Notes under the pieces: model-generated
Seen by the model: only the letters and a program-made list of their open reading frames with translations
What the model was told of the DNA's origin: nothing
The model's database searches: none
Shown: positions 37,938 to 52,139 of the stretch, piece by piece
Numbering within the stretch: position 1 is the stretch's first letter
Layout of the letters: every line of letters begins with the position of its first letter
Origin: Glebionis coronaria
Lineage: Eukaryota; Streptophyta; Magnoliopsida; Asterales; Asteraceae
NCBI GenBank assembly: GCA_025667525.1
Contig: JANFOE010000050.1
Span: 1,178,001 to 1,242,000 of the forward strand
Length of the DNA: 64,000 bases
Direction of reading: 5' to 3'
Position numbers and translations under genes: made by a program

Positions 37938-40900
37938 TGTAACACCCCATTTTGATAATGGAATGTCACGCGTAATTATAGCGTGTCATCAAAGCATACA
38001 AGGATAAATGTCTAAAACATTACATGACCATAGGGTAAACCAGAATCAAACATCGGTTCCTAAACATAAGCCCAAAACATAATAAAGAAAAGGAAATGAA
38101 TGAAAGACTAAAGAAGCATAAGTATATGAAGGCAAAAAGGAGAAGAAGTCTTTGGCAGCTTCCATCCTATGCACGTCCTCCAAATGCTCGAGTCCTTCCT
38201 AGGGTACCTGCCGTTTTGGGACATGGAAAGGAAAGTAACGGCTGAGCAAAACGCTCAGTGCACGGATATAGACATAGTATAAGTGACTAAAACATAATAA
38301 AGACTTAATAGCAGCAGAAATGTATAAGTCCTGGAAAACCTGGAACATGTTCATAAAACTGGTTTTATAGTTTGAAAAGCCTTATGTTTATCTTATGAAA
38401 ACTGTTTAACATATTTTACCATTAGCCAATATAGGTCATGAAAATCCACCGTGCATGAATACTTAGAGGGGTGACCTCATCATGCAAATTAGAGGGGCTG
38501 CCTCTAATTTAATATATTGGTTTTTGGGTAGGAGTGATCAGCTCCTTGTGAAGGATGCAAGGCACACACCACATTCACCATGAAATCTTGACTGAAAACA
38601 TGTAACTAGGATGCACCCATACGCCCCACATGATAAATATAAATAAATGGCCAAAAGCTGAAGGGACGCCACGAGCAATCACTCCGCCGTGGTGAAGTCA
38701 TAACATCAGTGCCTCTAATGTTATGGTTATGGTACCTCCATAACTAGGTGAAACTGGTCATGCATGTATATGGCTATAGGTAATCTTAATTAAACATAAG
38801 CAATCAAACACGTAACTTATACTACGGGAAAACAGTTGGCTGCATACGGGAATCCTAATAAGGAAAGAATGTCCATACTGAAAGGACGAGAATCCGTACC
38901 TTATGTCCAGTGAACGAAGAAGATGAACTGAGAGAAATCCTACTTCCGAATCACTAGTGCTACATAAATACATACATGAATAAGTATTTGCTTACTAAAT
39001 ACGTAGCTGGTTTTATGTCATGTCTTAGCTTATTTTATGTGTTCTTACTATGTTTTACTATTTTTAAGCCTTAAACCGTGTTTATCTTATATTCTGTTTA
39101 ATCTGATTAAGTATTTCTGGTATTTCATGTGTTATTATACTTACTGTGTAATAATAGAAAGTTACCAAAAATAGCAGGTTTCCTAAAATAGAAAGTTTCC
39201 AAAAAATAGAAAGTTACCAAAAATAGGAAGTTTCCAAAAATAGAAAGTTTCCAAAAATAGAAAGTTACCAAAAATAGAAAGTTTCCAAAAATAGAAAGTT
39301 TCCAAAAATAGAAAGTTTCCAAAAATAGAAAGTTTCCAAAAATAGATTTACTGCTTAAAATAGATAAGTTTCTAAAAATAGAAAGTTTCCATAAATAGAT
39401 CAACTGCCTTAATTAAATAAGTTTCCATAAATAGATTAGCTACCTGAAATAATTAAGTTTCTAAAAATAGAAGGTTTCCATAAATAGATTAGCTGCCTTA
39501 TTTAATTAAGTTTCTAAAAATAGAAATTTTCCATAACTAGAAATAAGCTGGTTAAATAAGCTAAGTATGTAAGCCTAAGTGTTTTCATGATTATTTTCTA
39601 AGTCATATGATATAAGGTATAGTTTAATAATTATTTCATGTAATTAAATTAAACTATAGGTTAAAATATTTAATTAAAGTATAACATGTTTTTAATTAAA
39701 TAAAGTTAAATACTTAGGTTAAAACATGTATTATTATATATTAATAATATAACCTAAGTCATGTTAATTAATTAATTTTATTCATGGGTTTTAAATAATT
39801 AATTAATTATAAGTAAAAAATATAAAATACTTAGGTTAATAATTTCATGATTATAATAATTAAAATAACCTAAGTCATGTTATTAAATTAATCATATCAT
39901 TTTATTAATTTAAATTTTAACATAAGATCATAAACACAAAAAAAAACTAAACATACACCATGAACCGGATCCAAACTAAAAACAATGAACCGGACATGAA
40001 ATCGACACCGTACCCCGAACCAAATCGGGGAACCCCTTGTCTTACTGCTACCGTGGGACCCACACACACCAACCAAGACCATATGGTCTTGGTGGTGGTC
40101 GGTTGGCCAAACCGAAACCCCTTCGGGTTCGGTGCAGCCTGCGGCCAAAACAAACACCCCTTAAAAACATACTTTTGATTTTATTAAACCCCAAATCATG
40201 TTAGATCCATGTTTATTTATTAGGTTTTTGTAAACACATAACATGTTCTTGATTTATAAAAAGATCAAATCAAAAGAAAAGGTTTAAAAAGGATTTACCG
40301 AATTCGTGGATTAAAAGGATGAAGAACAAACACGATCACCAACTTAAATTTCCAAGATCCAAGATCACAAACCACCTCCTTGTGGTGTTCTTAAGGTGGC
40401 GGCACAAATAAGAACAAGGAAGAGGGTTTTAGGGTTTTTCTAAAAATCTTCTGTGAATGAAAATGAGTAGTGAAAAATATCCCTTTTCCTTTTTAGTGAA
40501 AAATTGATGGGCTAAGCCCATCCTCCCTCCCTAATTTTGTGGTAATGGGGCCCACAAGGGGTAACCCGAATGTTTTCCGTGTCTAAAACATTGGTGTGTT
40601 CTCGTGTGTTAAGTTATACGTTCGTGATTATTTGTGTTCGCGTTTTAAGTGTTCTCGTTACGTAAATATCGTGATCTAATATATTTAATTACGCTCGTAA
40701 TAAATATATATACGTAATTAATAATAGTTCGTGTTTTAATTACGTTCATGATTTCATGATTGCATGTTCGTGATTAATTATTGTCAAATAATTATTACGT
40801 GCTCGTGCGTAATAAATACTTATCGTGTTCTAACACGTACGTAATACGTAAAATCTAAAATCCTAACACGTAATCATAATCATGCTATATTAGGAAAGTT

Positions 40901-40960
40901 TAAATCTAGTACGTACTATCTTAAGGGTACTATTCATGGTAAAAGCATGCGGGTTTTACA
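37938..40960 (-). repeat. 3' LTR of element H
   Basis: 3023 bp. On the minus strand it starts TGTAAAACCCGCATGC after the PPT and ends GGGTGTTACA. It is closely similar to 59013-61976 throughout. ORFs near 39897-40178 recur in the other LTR and have no domain. Confidence 0.93.
39160..39345. repeat. 17-bp tandem repeat in the 3' LTR of H
   Basis: Roughly eleven copies of AAAAATAGAAAGTTTCC. The other LTR has fewer copies (about 60240-60370), which accounts for most of the 59-bp length difference between the LTRs. Confidence 0.9.
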
Positions 40961-40974
40961 ACTCTTCCCCCTAA
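40961..40974 (-). other. Polypurine tract of element H
   Basis: On the minus strand TAGGGGGAAGAGT directly precedes the LTR start TGTAAAACCC. Confidence 0.85.
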
Positions 40975-41139
40975 AAAGAATAATTCATCCCCGAATTATA
41001 GATAACGTAACTGAAAGAGAAACATACCCGAATCAAACTGAGAGGGTATGTAAGATAAATTAACATGCAGGTGACCTGGCAGAAAGAACGCGGAACGTGA
41101 CATGTATAAAAAGGACATGGAACGTGACGTGGCTGAAAG

Positions 41140-42810
41140 GACATATCTAATTGATAAGAGAAAACGAATAAGAAGTCCGGATGAACTTGTCCGTTTCCAA
41201 GTGGCTTCCCTCTTGGAACGGTTCCTTTATAAGATCTTGACACGAATGATAAGTCTTGGTCCTTCTGACCTTGACTTGGAATACGAAGAAGTTCTTGGTT
41301 ATCAACATAAGGTAGATCCCCTAAATTCGATCGAGGGAATAAGAATTAACGTGTAAGAGTAACTGAAACATTATGGTGCAAGACAATCTGACTTAATAGA
41401 TAATTAGAAACGATGCGCGAGACATAAAGAAACGTAGTACGTGAAAAATTTTGAACGTGATACGTGAAAAATTTTGAACGTGCTACGTGGAGATATGGCG
41501 AGTGTAGTATGAGTAAACATATCGTGATCCATGATATGTGTAACATATCTTGATCATGATATGAGGAACGTGGAATGAACATGACATATGAAACATATCG
41601 TGATCATAGAATACCATGGCGGTAACGCCAAACGCTACAAGGTGAGACGTGGAATATGACGTGAAACGTCTATCTGATGATAGGTAGTTATACTAAACTT
41701 GGGTCTGGTCTCCCAAGTTCTTGCAAAACTTCCCAGAATGAGAAAAATGAACTTAACATCGTAAGCCGAGATACCATAGTGTCATGAACGCGAGCGCGAA
41801 AGCAAGGCGTGGAATTAGAACAAGGACGTGAAGTAAATAAGGAGCATAATTATGAATATTTGTCTGACCTGATAACTGAGGAATTGCCAAGTGATCGGAT
41901 GAGCCTTGGCTGGAACATGTCTGATCAATCTGTTGGTTCTGAAATCCTTGCGGATGTAAGGATTCTGCAGACTTGATCAAACTGTTTGCAATAAACCAGA
42001 TAGCATCATGCTTCTTCGGAGTTTGCGTTAAACTGGTAGCCAAAATCCATGGAGATCTTGTCCCATTTCAATTCACAATTTCAGATGATGAAAACATCCC
42101 AGTTTGTTGGTGTCCTATCTTAACCTGTTGGTATGTCAGGTACCTAGATATGAACGTAACTGTATCTTGCTTCGTAGAACTTGATACATAGGAGTTTGCG
42201 AAACTCTGAGTCTCTGAATCTAGACTTCTCCTAGCGTAGGATTTTCTAGAACACCTAATGTAGTGTAGGGTTCTCTCCTTTACGCCTAAGCTGAGTCATG
42301 GTAAGATTAACCGTAGAAACCCATGTGATTCAGCGTGTCACTGTGATCAAACAGAATTGATATTGGAAAAATTTCCAGGGTAAAATTTCTCTTGTCATAG
42401 AATTTGCAACATAGTGCAGATATGGTCTTCCTGTTCTTCTCTAAACTTAGAGGAAATCAGGTTATCCTCAATGAAAACACTGATGAATTTGCTATGAGTT
42501 CATGGAACTCATTCTTATAATACCGTTGGAGCATTGATGAGACTAATTCAAAATCATAAATCTAGCATGACCGAGTCGTGTACGAATAGCAGTCATGGAC
42601 ATGTCCTGCTTTTTTCACTCGTCACTATTGGCAGCATGATCATGAGTTCAATCTTGGAAAAGTGATTAACACTATAAGGTCGATTGGACATGTTGTCACT
42701 ACGTGGAGGAGAATAACGGTCATGAATGGTGATTTGTTTAAGCCGACGGTAGTCGACACATAATCTCATGGTACCGTCCTTCTCCTTGAAGGTTCTTCTG
42801 GAATATATGG
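41140..42810 (-). pseudogene. pol: Decayed pol of element H: RT, integrase core, chromodomain
   Basis: Read on the minus strand. Near 42739-42800 the RT motif KEDGTMRLCVDYRRL-like is seen (as GTM, then MRLCVDYRRLKQI). Near 41960-42075 the integrase core start appears as ISMDF, followed in another frame by TPKKHDAIWFI. Near 41150-41290 a chromodomain segment reads IIRVKIL, stop, RNRS, then EATW after frame changes. The RT-to-chromodomain distance is about 1.5 kb, much shorter than usual, so parts of RT, RNase H and integrase are deleted. It is inactive. Confidence 0.8.
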
Positions 42811-44555
42811 GAAGATTTTGGAATAATCAACTGGCTATGCGTAAAAGGACTTAAGTAGTCGTGTCTTACTGACAGGTAGAAAATTTTAGCGACCATGGCT
42901 AACAACGCACATGCTTGTAAGCATAGATAATTTGTACAGATTTTCCTGATGGAGAATCAAGCTGAATGTATTCAGGGGCCTGAACACTACTGTAAATAAT
43001 TATGAATCGTAGCATGGTGTGCTGTTGATAGTCTATAATTAGGATAAAATTCAACTCGTGTCTGTCCGAGGAATTGCGTTAGCAGCTTGGATCTCATCAT
43101 TAAGCTGAAGGAAAACCTTCGTATACGTGGGAATACGAAAGGCGTCCTTCATGGTCATGAATCTACGAGCTATGGTTACAAGAAATGAAAGTGTCATCGT
43201 GAAACTTGATAGTTCCCACTGATGCGCCGGTAATGGTACTGAAATTCTTATGGTCTGATTAATACATGGCACAACAGAATGGATATACCCTTGGAGGGAA
43301 CCCTGAGTTTCTTATATATGTTCCATAGTTGGACGTGAGTCATGTGTCTTGACTCGTGTCTTGGAACTATAAGCATGACATATGTCTTGACTGGTGTCTT
43401 GACACGTGTCTTCAGAAAGTATACGTGAGACATGTGTCTTGACTGATGTCTTGACATGTGTCTTCAGAGAGTATACGTGAGACATGTGTCTTGACTGATG
43501 TCTTGACATGTGTCTGGAGACGTAAAACAATAGAATTAAAATATAAGGTTATTATGCCAGACTTAGCGGATCGGTTGGACTACTGATCCTTTGTATGTCT
43601 GATCACGTCCGCGGCCGGAGCCTCGGTTGCGATTTCTAGGATAGTTCTGTCATAGTAGTGGTTACTATCGTCTTGTCTGTCAGTTCCATGACGGTCATTC
43701 TCATGACCGTGATTCATGTAACTATTCAGCTGAGTGGCCGGCTGGTACCGGTCTGCACTTATATGGCTGAAATGACAGCCAAATGACGTGTGACATGTAA
43801 CTAAGAATTAGGGACAATGATTGATGGAAATTGTCTGATGGTGAAGCGTCTTCTCGTCCAATTGCTTTGCTCCGACGCCTTTGTCTTCGTCTAGTAGGAT
43901 CTCCAGGTTGTGAACAGCATCCGCATCTCGTAGCGTCTCCGAACGTCAGCAGCATCAACCTTTAGTAACATCTCCAAGTTATGAGCGGCATCAGCAATCT
44001 TGTAGAATATTAGCAATAGAAAAAATACGCCTGAGGTGATTCAGAATCGACTAGCGAATACTCGTGAAGTATTGCAAGTGGAATATACATGGATTAAGGT
44101 ACGTGTAATACACATGAAATACGGTACATGGAGTACACGTGGAATGCACATGAAATGATCGGTATGGGTTCGATCATTTATCATGATTCAAGGAAAGTAT
44201 ATCGGTTAAACGGTTAGGGAAACCATCATGATAACCTGGCAGTATTAGCATAGACATCATTCTGGTTGTAATGGAAACGTTAAAGTGTGGTTACACAAAA
44301 TTCAACGATGATTTTCCTGACAGCATAATCAATGAAAACCAACCATGACTATCATGAAAGCAGGATTCAATGAAATCTAACAATGTCTTGCAGGACAGCG
44401 TAAATAACAAAAGAGGTGTAAGACATAATCAACATGAAGACGGAATTATCATGAAGAAACATGAAACCATCTATCATGAAGAAGTTTATAACATAATCAG
44501 CATGAAACTGAAGTTAACCATGACAGTATGAAAACATACTTGACAAAAAAACATA
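42811..44555 (-). other. Internal region of element H without recognisable coding
   Basis: It should correspond to upstream pol, protease or gag, but I could recognise no motif and all ORFs are short. It contains a 52-bp tandem repeat (43334-43517) and stretches rich in CATGAAA-like words. Confidence 0.5.
43334..43517. repeat. 52-bp tandem repeat, about 3.5 copies
   Basis: The unit contains GACATGTGTCTTGACTGATG and TCTTCAGAGAGTATACGTGA. The last two copies are nearly identical. Confidence 0.85.
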
Positions 44556-44560
44556 GTAAC
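44556..44560. other. Target-site duplication GTAAC (left) of element B
   Basis: It precedes TGATTGTGG and recurs at 58369-58373. Confidence 0.85.
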
Positions 44561-47500
44561 TGATTGTGGTAAAATACGACCTTTAGGAAAAAGGCGTAAA
44601 AGCGGTAAGTATCGAACAAATGATTTTAGGAAAAATCAAGTGTTAATGACCCTTAATGGTGTGAAAGTTCGTTTCCAAAGGAGGTATATGTGTGTGAAAA
44701 ACTTGCCAAATGTTTGTGATTAATGATTGGTTTAGAAGGGGATGAGAAAAGAAGATGACGAAGACGTAAAAATAAAAATCAACACAAAAAATCACTACTA
44801 GAAAGTTAAAACGTAGAACCTTAAAAATCACCAAAATAAAAATAAATTCTAAAAATTACCAAAAATTCACCAAAAATCAAAAATAATAAACTAAGAGTTT
44901 ACCAATGATCAAAACTTTTTCAAACCTTTTAAATAATCAAATATTCAATTTTTAAATGCTAATTAAAGCCCTAAAAATCAAATAAATTATCAAAAAGCCT
45001 AAATAAAGATTTTTCAATTGATAAAACTCAAAAATGACCTAAAATGATTAAAAACTATTTTTAGAAATTTTAAAACTAATAAAAACTAATTAAAAAGATT
45101 TAAAAACTATTAAAACTTAAATTAATTATAAAAATTAATCTATAAGTGATAAAATTATTCTAAAAGTTGCTAAATTCCTATTTTAATGTATTTAACCTAA
45201 AAAAAATGTAAAAAGTTGGAAAAAGTGAAATTTTAAAAATAATAATAAAATAATATTAAAATAATATTAAAAATCCAAAAATTATAAAAAAATTCTAAAA
45301 ACTTGCAAACTAGTTTATTTTAACCTAAATAATCAGAAAATGAAATTGAAATTACCAAAATACCCCTAATGGGCCCTCAAATGGTCCAAATCCAAAAACA
45401 GTCAACCTAATTGGGCTTTTGGGCCCAAAAAGTCAAACTTGGCCCAATTGACTTGGAAAAGCCCTATCTGACTTAAAATTCAATTCTAAGAACAAAACTC
45501 TAAAGGCCCAAAAGCTGAAAATGTGCTTATCACAGCTTATTGAACACAAAGCTTATTCTTATTGGGCTTTTCAGCCCATTAAGCCAAAAGCTAATGCCAT
45601 AAGCTCTAATTTGACACACAGCCCTCTTTTAGGATGCTTAAGAGATCTGTCAAAAGAAATTTCCAATAAGCTAACTCAATAAGCCAAAAAATAGAAAAGC
45701 AAAAATTCACAAAACGACAAAATAGTCGTTTTTGAGAAATAATGCACCTCAAAGGCTGATTCAACTTGCAAATGCTTTCAAATGGACTCAATAAGCAATA
45801 TCAATCAACAAATTTCCAATAAGCACAACCAATAAGCCAGAATAAGCACAAATGAGCTTATGTAAAAGTCAAAGGAGTTGGTTTTCTAGTCAAACCTAAA
45901 AGTCAACCACCCAAATGCTCCAGTATGAACAAATGGGTCAAAATATGAGCACCTATTACAAAAACAAAGTTGTTGCAGGTTAAAATAAGCTATTATAGCT
46001 TATTGATAAGCTGACACCAAAATTGCACTATCAGTGGCAACTAGCAGGGGAAAGGAGTTCCCACTGCTTTGACTAATTGACCAAGCTTATTTGAGAGTTC
46101 TGGTTTGATTCAATTGGAAACAAAGGCACCCTTGTGATCAGTGAACCACAAGGAGTCAATAGCAACAATAAAATCACAAAATGATCCACACAATAAGCCA
46201 CAATAAGCCAAACAGTCCACAGATATGCTCCAGATATGCAAATAAGCAGTTAAACACTTAATAAGCAGTTTTAAGCAAAATAAGCCAACCAAACTTAACC
46301 AGATGCATGCACAAACTATATAAACTAACAATAAACACAAAGCAACAAGAATTAAACACTGAATCAAAGAAATCAACAAGATCAAAGCACTAGAAGTTAC
46401 TGATGAACAATGAACAATATGCAGAAACAGTTTGCTGATATACTTGACACTTGATCCAATTTCAAGCCTCAAATCCTTCTACCCTGGTGTGATTAACTAT
46501 GATTTAGCACTTGTTAGCCCTAGCCTAAGCCTAGATCTAGGTGTCCTCAAAATCCTAGCCAATTTTACTAAGTTATGAAGATTTTATAGCCCAAACAAGA
46601 ATCTATGTGATCAAAGCCTCAAAAACTGTAAACAGATGAACATAAGCACCTAAACAATAGATACCAATACTTGCATACAACAAACAAACACTTAACAAGC
46701 CACAATCCAAATTATGCAGTAATCCCAAACACTCCTTAATCAGTCACTTATCAAAGAAACTTGTGATTTCTTCTAATAACCTACTGATTTTAATGATAAA
46801 AAACACTTAAACAATAGCAACTAACACAAACCAACTCAAAAATCACCAGCACAAACACCAATACTCAAAATCAAAGCACAAAATCCAAAACAGTCATAAA
46901 CATGAAATTTTTAGGGGAATCTTAACCAAGAGATTATACCTGCCTTCCACAACATCCTAGGAAGGCCAGCAATGCTCCTTGGACCTTGTTCAACAACTAG
47001 AACAAGACCAAGGTACTTCAAATAAGGAGATGCAATCTGCCTTGGTTGATGGTTCAAAGTAGAACCTCAAGGACTTTATATCTTCAAAACAAGCAGCAAA
47101 CAAACTCAACCAAAGGCTTAGAATCCTTCTCAGGCTTGGTGTCAACAAGCTTGTAAGAACTCAAGGCTTAAGGCTAAGGGTTAGTACACAAAAATAAGCC
47201 AAAATCAGAAACAAGGACTTCAAGGCTTTTGAACCTTGAAAACCTTTCAAACTTAGACGTGCCTTAACCACAACGTTAAGGAAGGTCTAAACAATCAAAT
47301 GGAACTCAGAATTAGGCTACTCAAACACCAAACTTTTAACAAAATCAAAAAGAGATTTCAAATTTCAGAAATTCAAATTTTATTAAGCTTAAAAAGGAAT
47401 TACAAAGATTAATAGCCTAAAACTGGAACAAAGGGACTCTCACATGTTGAGGTCTCCTTTTATAGGCAAATGCCTGGCTAAACACTATTCACAAACCCTA

Positions 47501-48522
47501 GAACTGATTTCTCTAAAATGCCCTTGGTCTTCTAGACGTTTTCTTGATGTGAGCTGTCCAAAATGCATCCAAACCATTTAAAATAGCTTTATGATGAAGC
47601 AATGAGTGTCAGCTGTTGATCTTGACACGTGGCTAAGCTTGGAGCCCAAGTTGTGTTTTGATTGGTGGACGGGTTTGAATGGTGGGGCCTATTGGTGAGT
47701 GGAGATGAGGGTTTTGTGTGTGGGATGTGATTCTGCATGTGTGAATCACACGTGGGTATGGGTAATTTTGATTTACCCTTTGTTTTAAGTGGGGTAAAAT
47801 CTAGGTGGATGAAGGGTGAATAGTAAGTTCTTTGATCCGAAAATGGGGGAGTGTATTGTGTTTGGCGCATTTTCGTTTCAAATGTTTCAAATGCACAAGT
47901 TTAGCCCTTCTTCTTTGGTATTTTTGGTAAACAAAGTCTTTCAGCCCTAAAACGTATTTTGCTTTGTTAATAAGTTTCACACATTGGCAGTTTTGGCACA
48001 AAATTTGGAAAAAAGGATTTCAAGGGTTATTTTTGCCATTTTGAGATATTTCAAGGGCTGATTTAGGACATTCTTGATCTTCAAAGGTATTCAATGTATC
48101 TTTGGCTTCATGAGGGACTATTGTTGGCAATTTTGATTTGTTGAGGGACTAATCTTGCCATTTCTTCAAAGTTGAGGGACCTTTTGTGTAATTTTGACAA
48201 ACTTAAGGGACCAAACTTGTAATTATGAATATACAAGGGTTTTAAGTGTCATTTCTTCAATAAATGAGGATCAATCTTGTTTGTCTTCAAGTCTTCAAGG
48301 TGTTTTGTTGAGAATTCCATGATTAGGGCCCGGTTCTTTGTACGGCTTCGTTTCTCGTGTCAGTTTTTCCTTGTAACTTGTGATCTTTTGTCTTTTTCAC
48401 GATATCCATACCTAAAATACACAAGTAAACAAACACAAGCATATATATGGTATTTTATGACATTTTTATGCATTTAAAGCCCGAAAAGAACGATGAGATC
48501 ATGTATAAATGCCATCTCATCA
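44561..48522 (-). repeat. 3' LTR of element B (3962 bp)
   Basis: On the minus strand it starts TGATGAGATGGC and ends TTACCACAATCA. A TATAAAA box lies near 47460 (minus). Very long LTRs are typical of the Tat/Athila lineage. The ORFs at 47589-48001 recur in every copy of this LTR and look like chance. Confidence 0.9.
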
Positions 48523-48537
48523 CTCCCCCATACTAAG
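48523..48537 (-). other. Polypurine tract of element B
   Basis: CTTAGTATGGGGGAG on the minus strand, immediately before the LTR start. Confidence 0.85.
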
Positions 48538-50279
48538 CCTTTGCCGTGCCCTCACGCAATGCTAGAATAAAGTATCTAAGCATCACCAAAGTTCAAATTT
48601 TATTAACCTTTATTGAAGAGTAAAAGAAAAAGACTTGCAACATACTACGATGACGTATAAAGACATAATGTATGATTTTCATCACAAAAAGTGACTTTTA
48701 GGGTCAAAGAATAGAAACAAGTTAATGTCCCTTAGAGTAAACTTCGTCATCCTTGATTGTCATACATTCCATGCTAAGTGCAAAAACAAGATCATTGTTG
48801 GTACAAATCACAATGCTAACACTACTCATACGTCCAAATTGTGTAATACTTTTTCTCCCCGCAATCCTAGTTATTATAAAGGAAATGGGTTACTAGCATT
48901 TTTTATCTATTTGTCATGGATCACAAGTGATTCATATTGACTTATTTGAGTAGTTATTAGTCCGAAAGCAAAGTAGCACGATTTGATCAATAGTTAGCCG
49001 AAGGACAAAATCTTTTAAAACGGCTTCTCGTGTATCTCCTTAAGTTCATATCTTGGCATAACTCGTTTCACGATTTGAGACCTTTCTCGGACCGATATTT
49101 GGCATGTACTTCATACTTCAAATCTTGGGAAGACGTTCTTGAAATTATGGTCTTTTCTTCATATATTTGGAATTTCTTCACTTGACGTTTTTGAGAGATT
49201 CTTCATATTGGACCACGACTTCATCATTTTTCTTCAAACTTTAGTTTGGATTTTGATATACAACGATCCGCCTCCTTTTCGGACTTGGATATATTTATCC
49301 TCATACCTTGTTAGGGTCTTTTTGGATAGACTTTCTCCATTCTTTAGGGGAGTAAATGCTTCTCGTCGTGTGTCTCGATCCTTCATATTGATTTAGGAAT
49401 AATGATACTTCACATCATCTTTGGATCTTTAGCAAAAATAGAGCTCCTCATGCCTTGTTAGGGCCTTTTTGGATGATCGCCAATCTTCGCGTCCCGTTTC
49501 AATAAGTTATGCCGTGGCTATGAACTCTATTCAACCCCGAGCAACTTTTAAACGATCTTGTGCTAGAGGCTAAGTAACCTTTCAAATCGTACGACCTTAC
49601 TTATTGCAATTATGATTTATTCCTAATGCATTGATCTTATGGGAAGAAAAAGCCACAATTAAAAACATATGAGTTTTGAAAGAACACTTTCATGTTCTAC
49701 GTTTAGCATGATCACTTGTCTAACTCTATCATTTCTCGTTCTTCACTATATAAAGACCTCTAATTAAAGAGACTCGTAAATACTTAGCCATGCAAGTCAA
49801 AATTAAGCCAAATTTGGATTAGCTTTCATTAAGACTATATCAAATCAAAGTTTTGGGTTTTCAAGCCACCTATAGGATCTTGCACTTTCTTGGACTTTTT
49901 CAAGTTTAGAGAATGCGTTTTATAGTTCCCTTGATAAGTGACTTTCTAGAATCAATTATAGGAACTTGCGAAAAGTTCTTGTTCTTAACCCGTATGAATT
50001 AAGACTTTCACGTTTTAAAGCTCCCTATATAAAAGTCTAGCAAAACTTGAATTGAGCGGGTTAAGGAATGTAAATGGCTCCAAATGCCCATCAAGTCAAA
50101 AATTAACTCTTATTCTACCCATCGGAAAATATACATTCGTGTCTTAAAAACACATATGAAAACTAAGAAAAATTTTAAAATTTGGCCATTTTTAGCCATA
50201 TTAGCAAAACAAAACATTGAAAATTGGAGAGCGTGAGGGCGTAGCAAAGCAAGTACCTATTCACAAAAAAAAACCTGAT
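48538..50279 (-). other. 3' noncoding region of element B
   Basis: No gene. The part 48950-49750 matches the reverse complement of 19340-20100 of element C, including two copies of the segment 'tccaaaaaggccctaacaagg'-like (near 49303 and 49447). The region ends near 50280 at a rearrangement. Confidence 0.7.
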
Positions 50280-50911
50280 ATACTTGAACAATATTGAAAT
50301 TGGATCAACTGTCAAGTATATTGTATATTGAAATTTTATTAAGCTTAAAAAGGAATTACAAAGATTAATAGAATTTGAATTTCTGAAATTTGAAATCTCT
50401 TTTTGATTTTGTTAAAAGTTTGGTGTTTGAGTAGTCTAATTCTGAGTTCCATTTGATTGTTTAGACCTTCCTTAACCTTGTGGTTAAGGCACGTCTAGGT
50501 TTGAAAGGTTTTCAAGGTTCAAAAGCCTTGAAGTCCTTGTTTCTGATTTTGGCTTATTTTTGTGTACTAACCCTTAGCCTTAAGCCTTGAGTTCTTTCAA
50601 GCTTGTTGACACCAAGCCTGAGAAGGATTCTAAGCCTTTGGTTGAGTTTGTTTGCTGCTTGTGTTGAAGATATAAAGTCCTTGAGGTTCTACTTTGAACC
50701 ATCAACCAAGGCAGATTGCATCTCCTTATTTGAAGTACCTTGGTCTTGTTCTAGTTGTTGAACAAGGTCCAAGGAGCATTGCTGGCCTTCCTAGGATGTT
50801 GTGGAAGGCAGGAATAAGCTCTTGTTAAGATTCCCCTAAAAATTTCATGTTTATGGCTGTTTTGAATTTGGTGCTTTGATTTTGAGTATTGGTGTTTGTG
50901 TTGGTGAAAAA
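50280..50911 (+). repeat. Rearranged fragment of LTR B
   Basis: 50376-50907 matches LTR positions equivalent to 55272-55824, in plus orientation. The preceding 40 bp or so (50336-50375) are the next LTR segment in inverted orientation, and 50286-50330 resembles the sequence near the inverted-repeat centre. Four A bases (50908-50911) adjoin the Helitron start. Confidence 0.7.
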
Positions 50912-52139
50912 TCAAAGATATAAAAGTTTTCAAAACAATTATAGCAAAAGTTAAAAACGTTGTTAAAAAAACAAAAACTAATTTTAACAAAAGTGAAAAT
51001 AATACTAAAATATATATTCTTTAATAAAATAAATAAAAGAAACATATATTTTTTATAAGTCCTATCAATTACTTAAACTAAATATCTGTTTTTTATTAAA
51101 ATAAAAATTATTTAATTATGATAAGTCATAACAAACTTTAATTAAATACATATCTAGAAATAAAACGTTAATTAAATAATTATGATAAGTCATAACAAAA
51201 TTTTAATTATAAAAATTATTTAATTAGGATAGACAGTAAAACATTTTTACAAAAATATTTATTTAAAACTAATTTTAATTAGATTTAAATTAAATATTAA
51301 TAAGTTTTGTTATAATTTTGTAAAGTAATAATGTTTTTAATAAGTTTCATCATAATTATGAAATGTCATTAACACCATTTAAAAAAATTACATTGATTGT
51401 GTCAAAAAAAACGTTTCCATAATTAACTTGAATTGTGTTTATCATATTTATATATAAGAAAATACTTTAAATATACGAAAAAAGTAATACGTGTCTGCAT
51501 CCATTAATTTACATTTTTAAACCTATTTTTAGAACTAATAAATAAAATAACCTACTTTTGTAAAGTATTAATTAAATATAAATTATGAAAGAACTTAAAT
51601 TGCAAAAACTGTTACATTAATGTAATTTTGTAAAAAAAACAAATTACAGTAACATTTATAAAATAAATACACATTAACATCCATTTATAAATTATCATTT
51701 ATAAATGTATTATAAAACATTGTCTTCATAAAATAATTTTTTATTTTCGTATTTGTATGTTAATTAATTTTGCATATATCACAAAAAATGAATGAAAAAA
51801 TAGTTAGTTTTTATGTATTCTTACTTTTTTTGTTTTTGTTTTTTATGTAAATTTAAAAATAATTAATTTTGTGTTTTACATATGTACTTCACAAAATAAA
51901 ACAAAAAACTCGGTCCTATAAAAATGTTGAATGAGTTAACATATATAAGGTAGCTATTAAGTGTCTTTAAAAATATTGAAAATATTGAATCTTCTTCGAT
52001 ACGATTTGTTTACCTATTTCTTATTTTTGTAAACTCATTAAAATTTCAGTTTCAAATCAATAATTAATTCCAATCTTCGTCAATACGGTTCCACAAATCA
52101 CAAAGCTTCTTTAATACTCCTTTTATTCGAAATTACCTA

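Noticed and set aside
39897..40178. ORFs on both strands repeated at 60941-61201
   Set aside because: This is LTR sequence of element H; overlapping ORFs on both strands point to low stop density, not genes.
43334..43517. Repeats resembling a CRISPR array
   Set aside because: The 52-bp units are directly tandem without unique spacers, in plant retrotransposon DNA.
47589..48001. Cys-containing ORF (CQNCQC) found also at 54656 and 57481
   Set aside because: It is present only because the B LTR is present several times; no match to a known zinc-binding fold.
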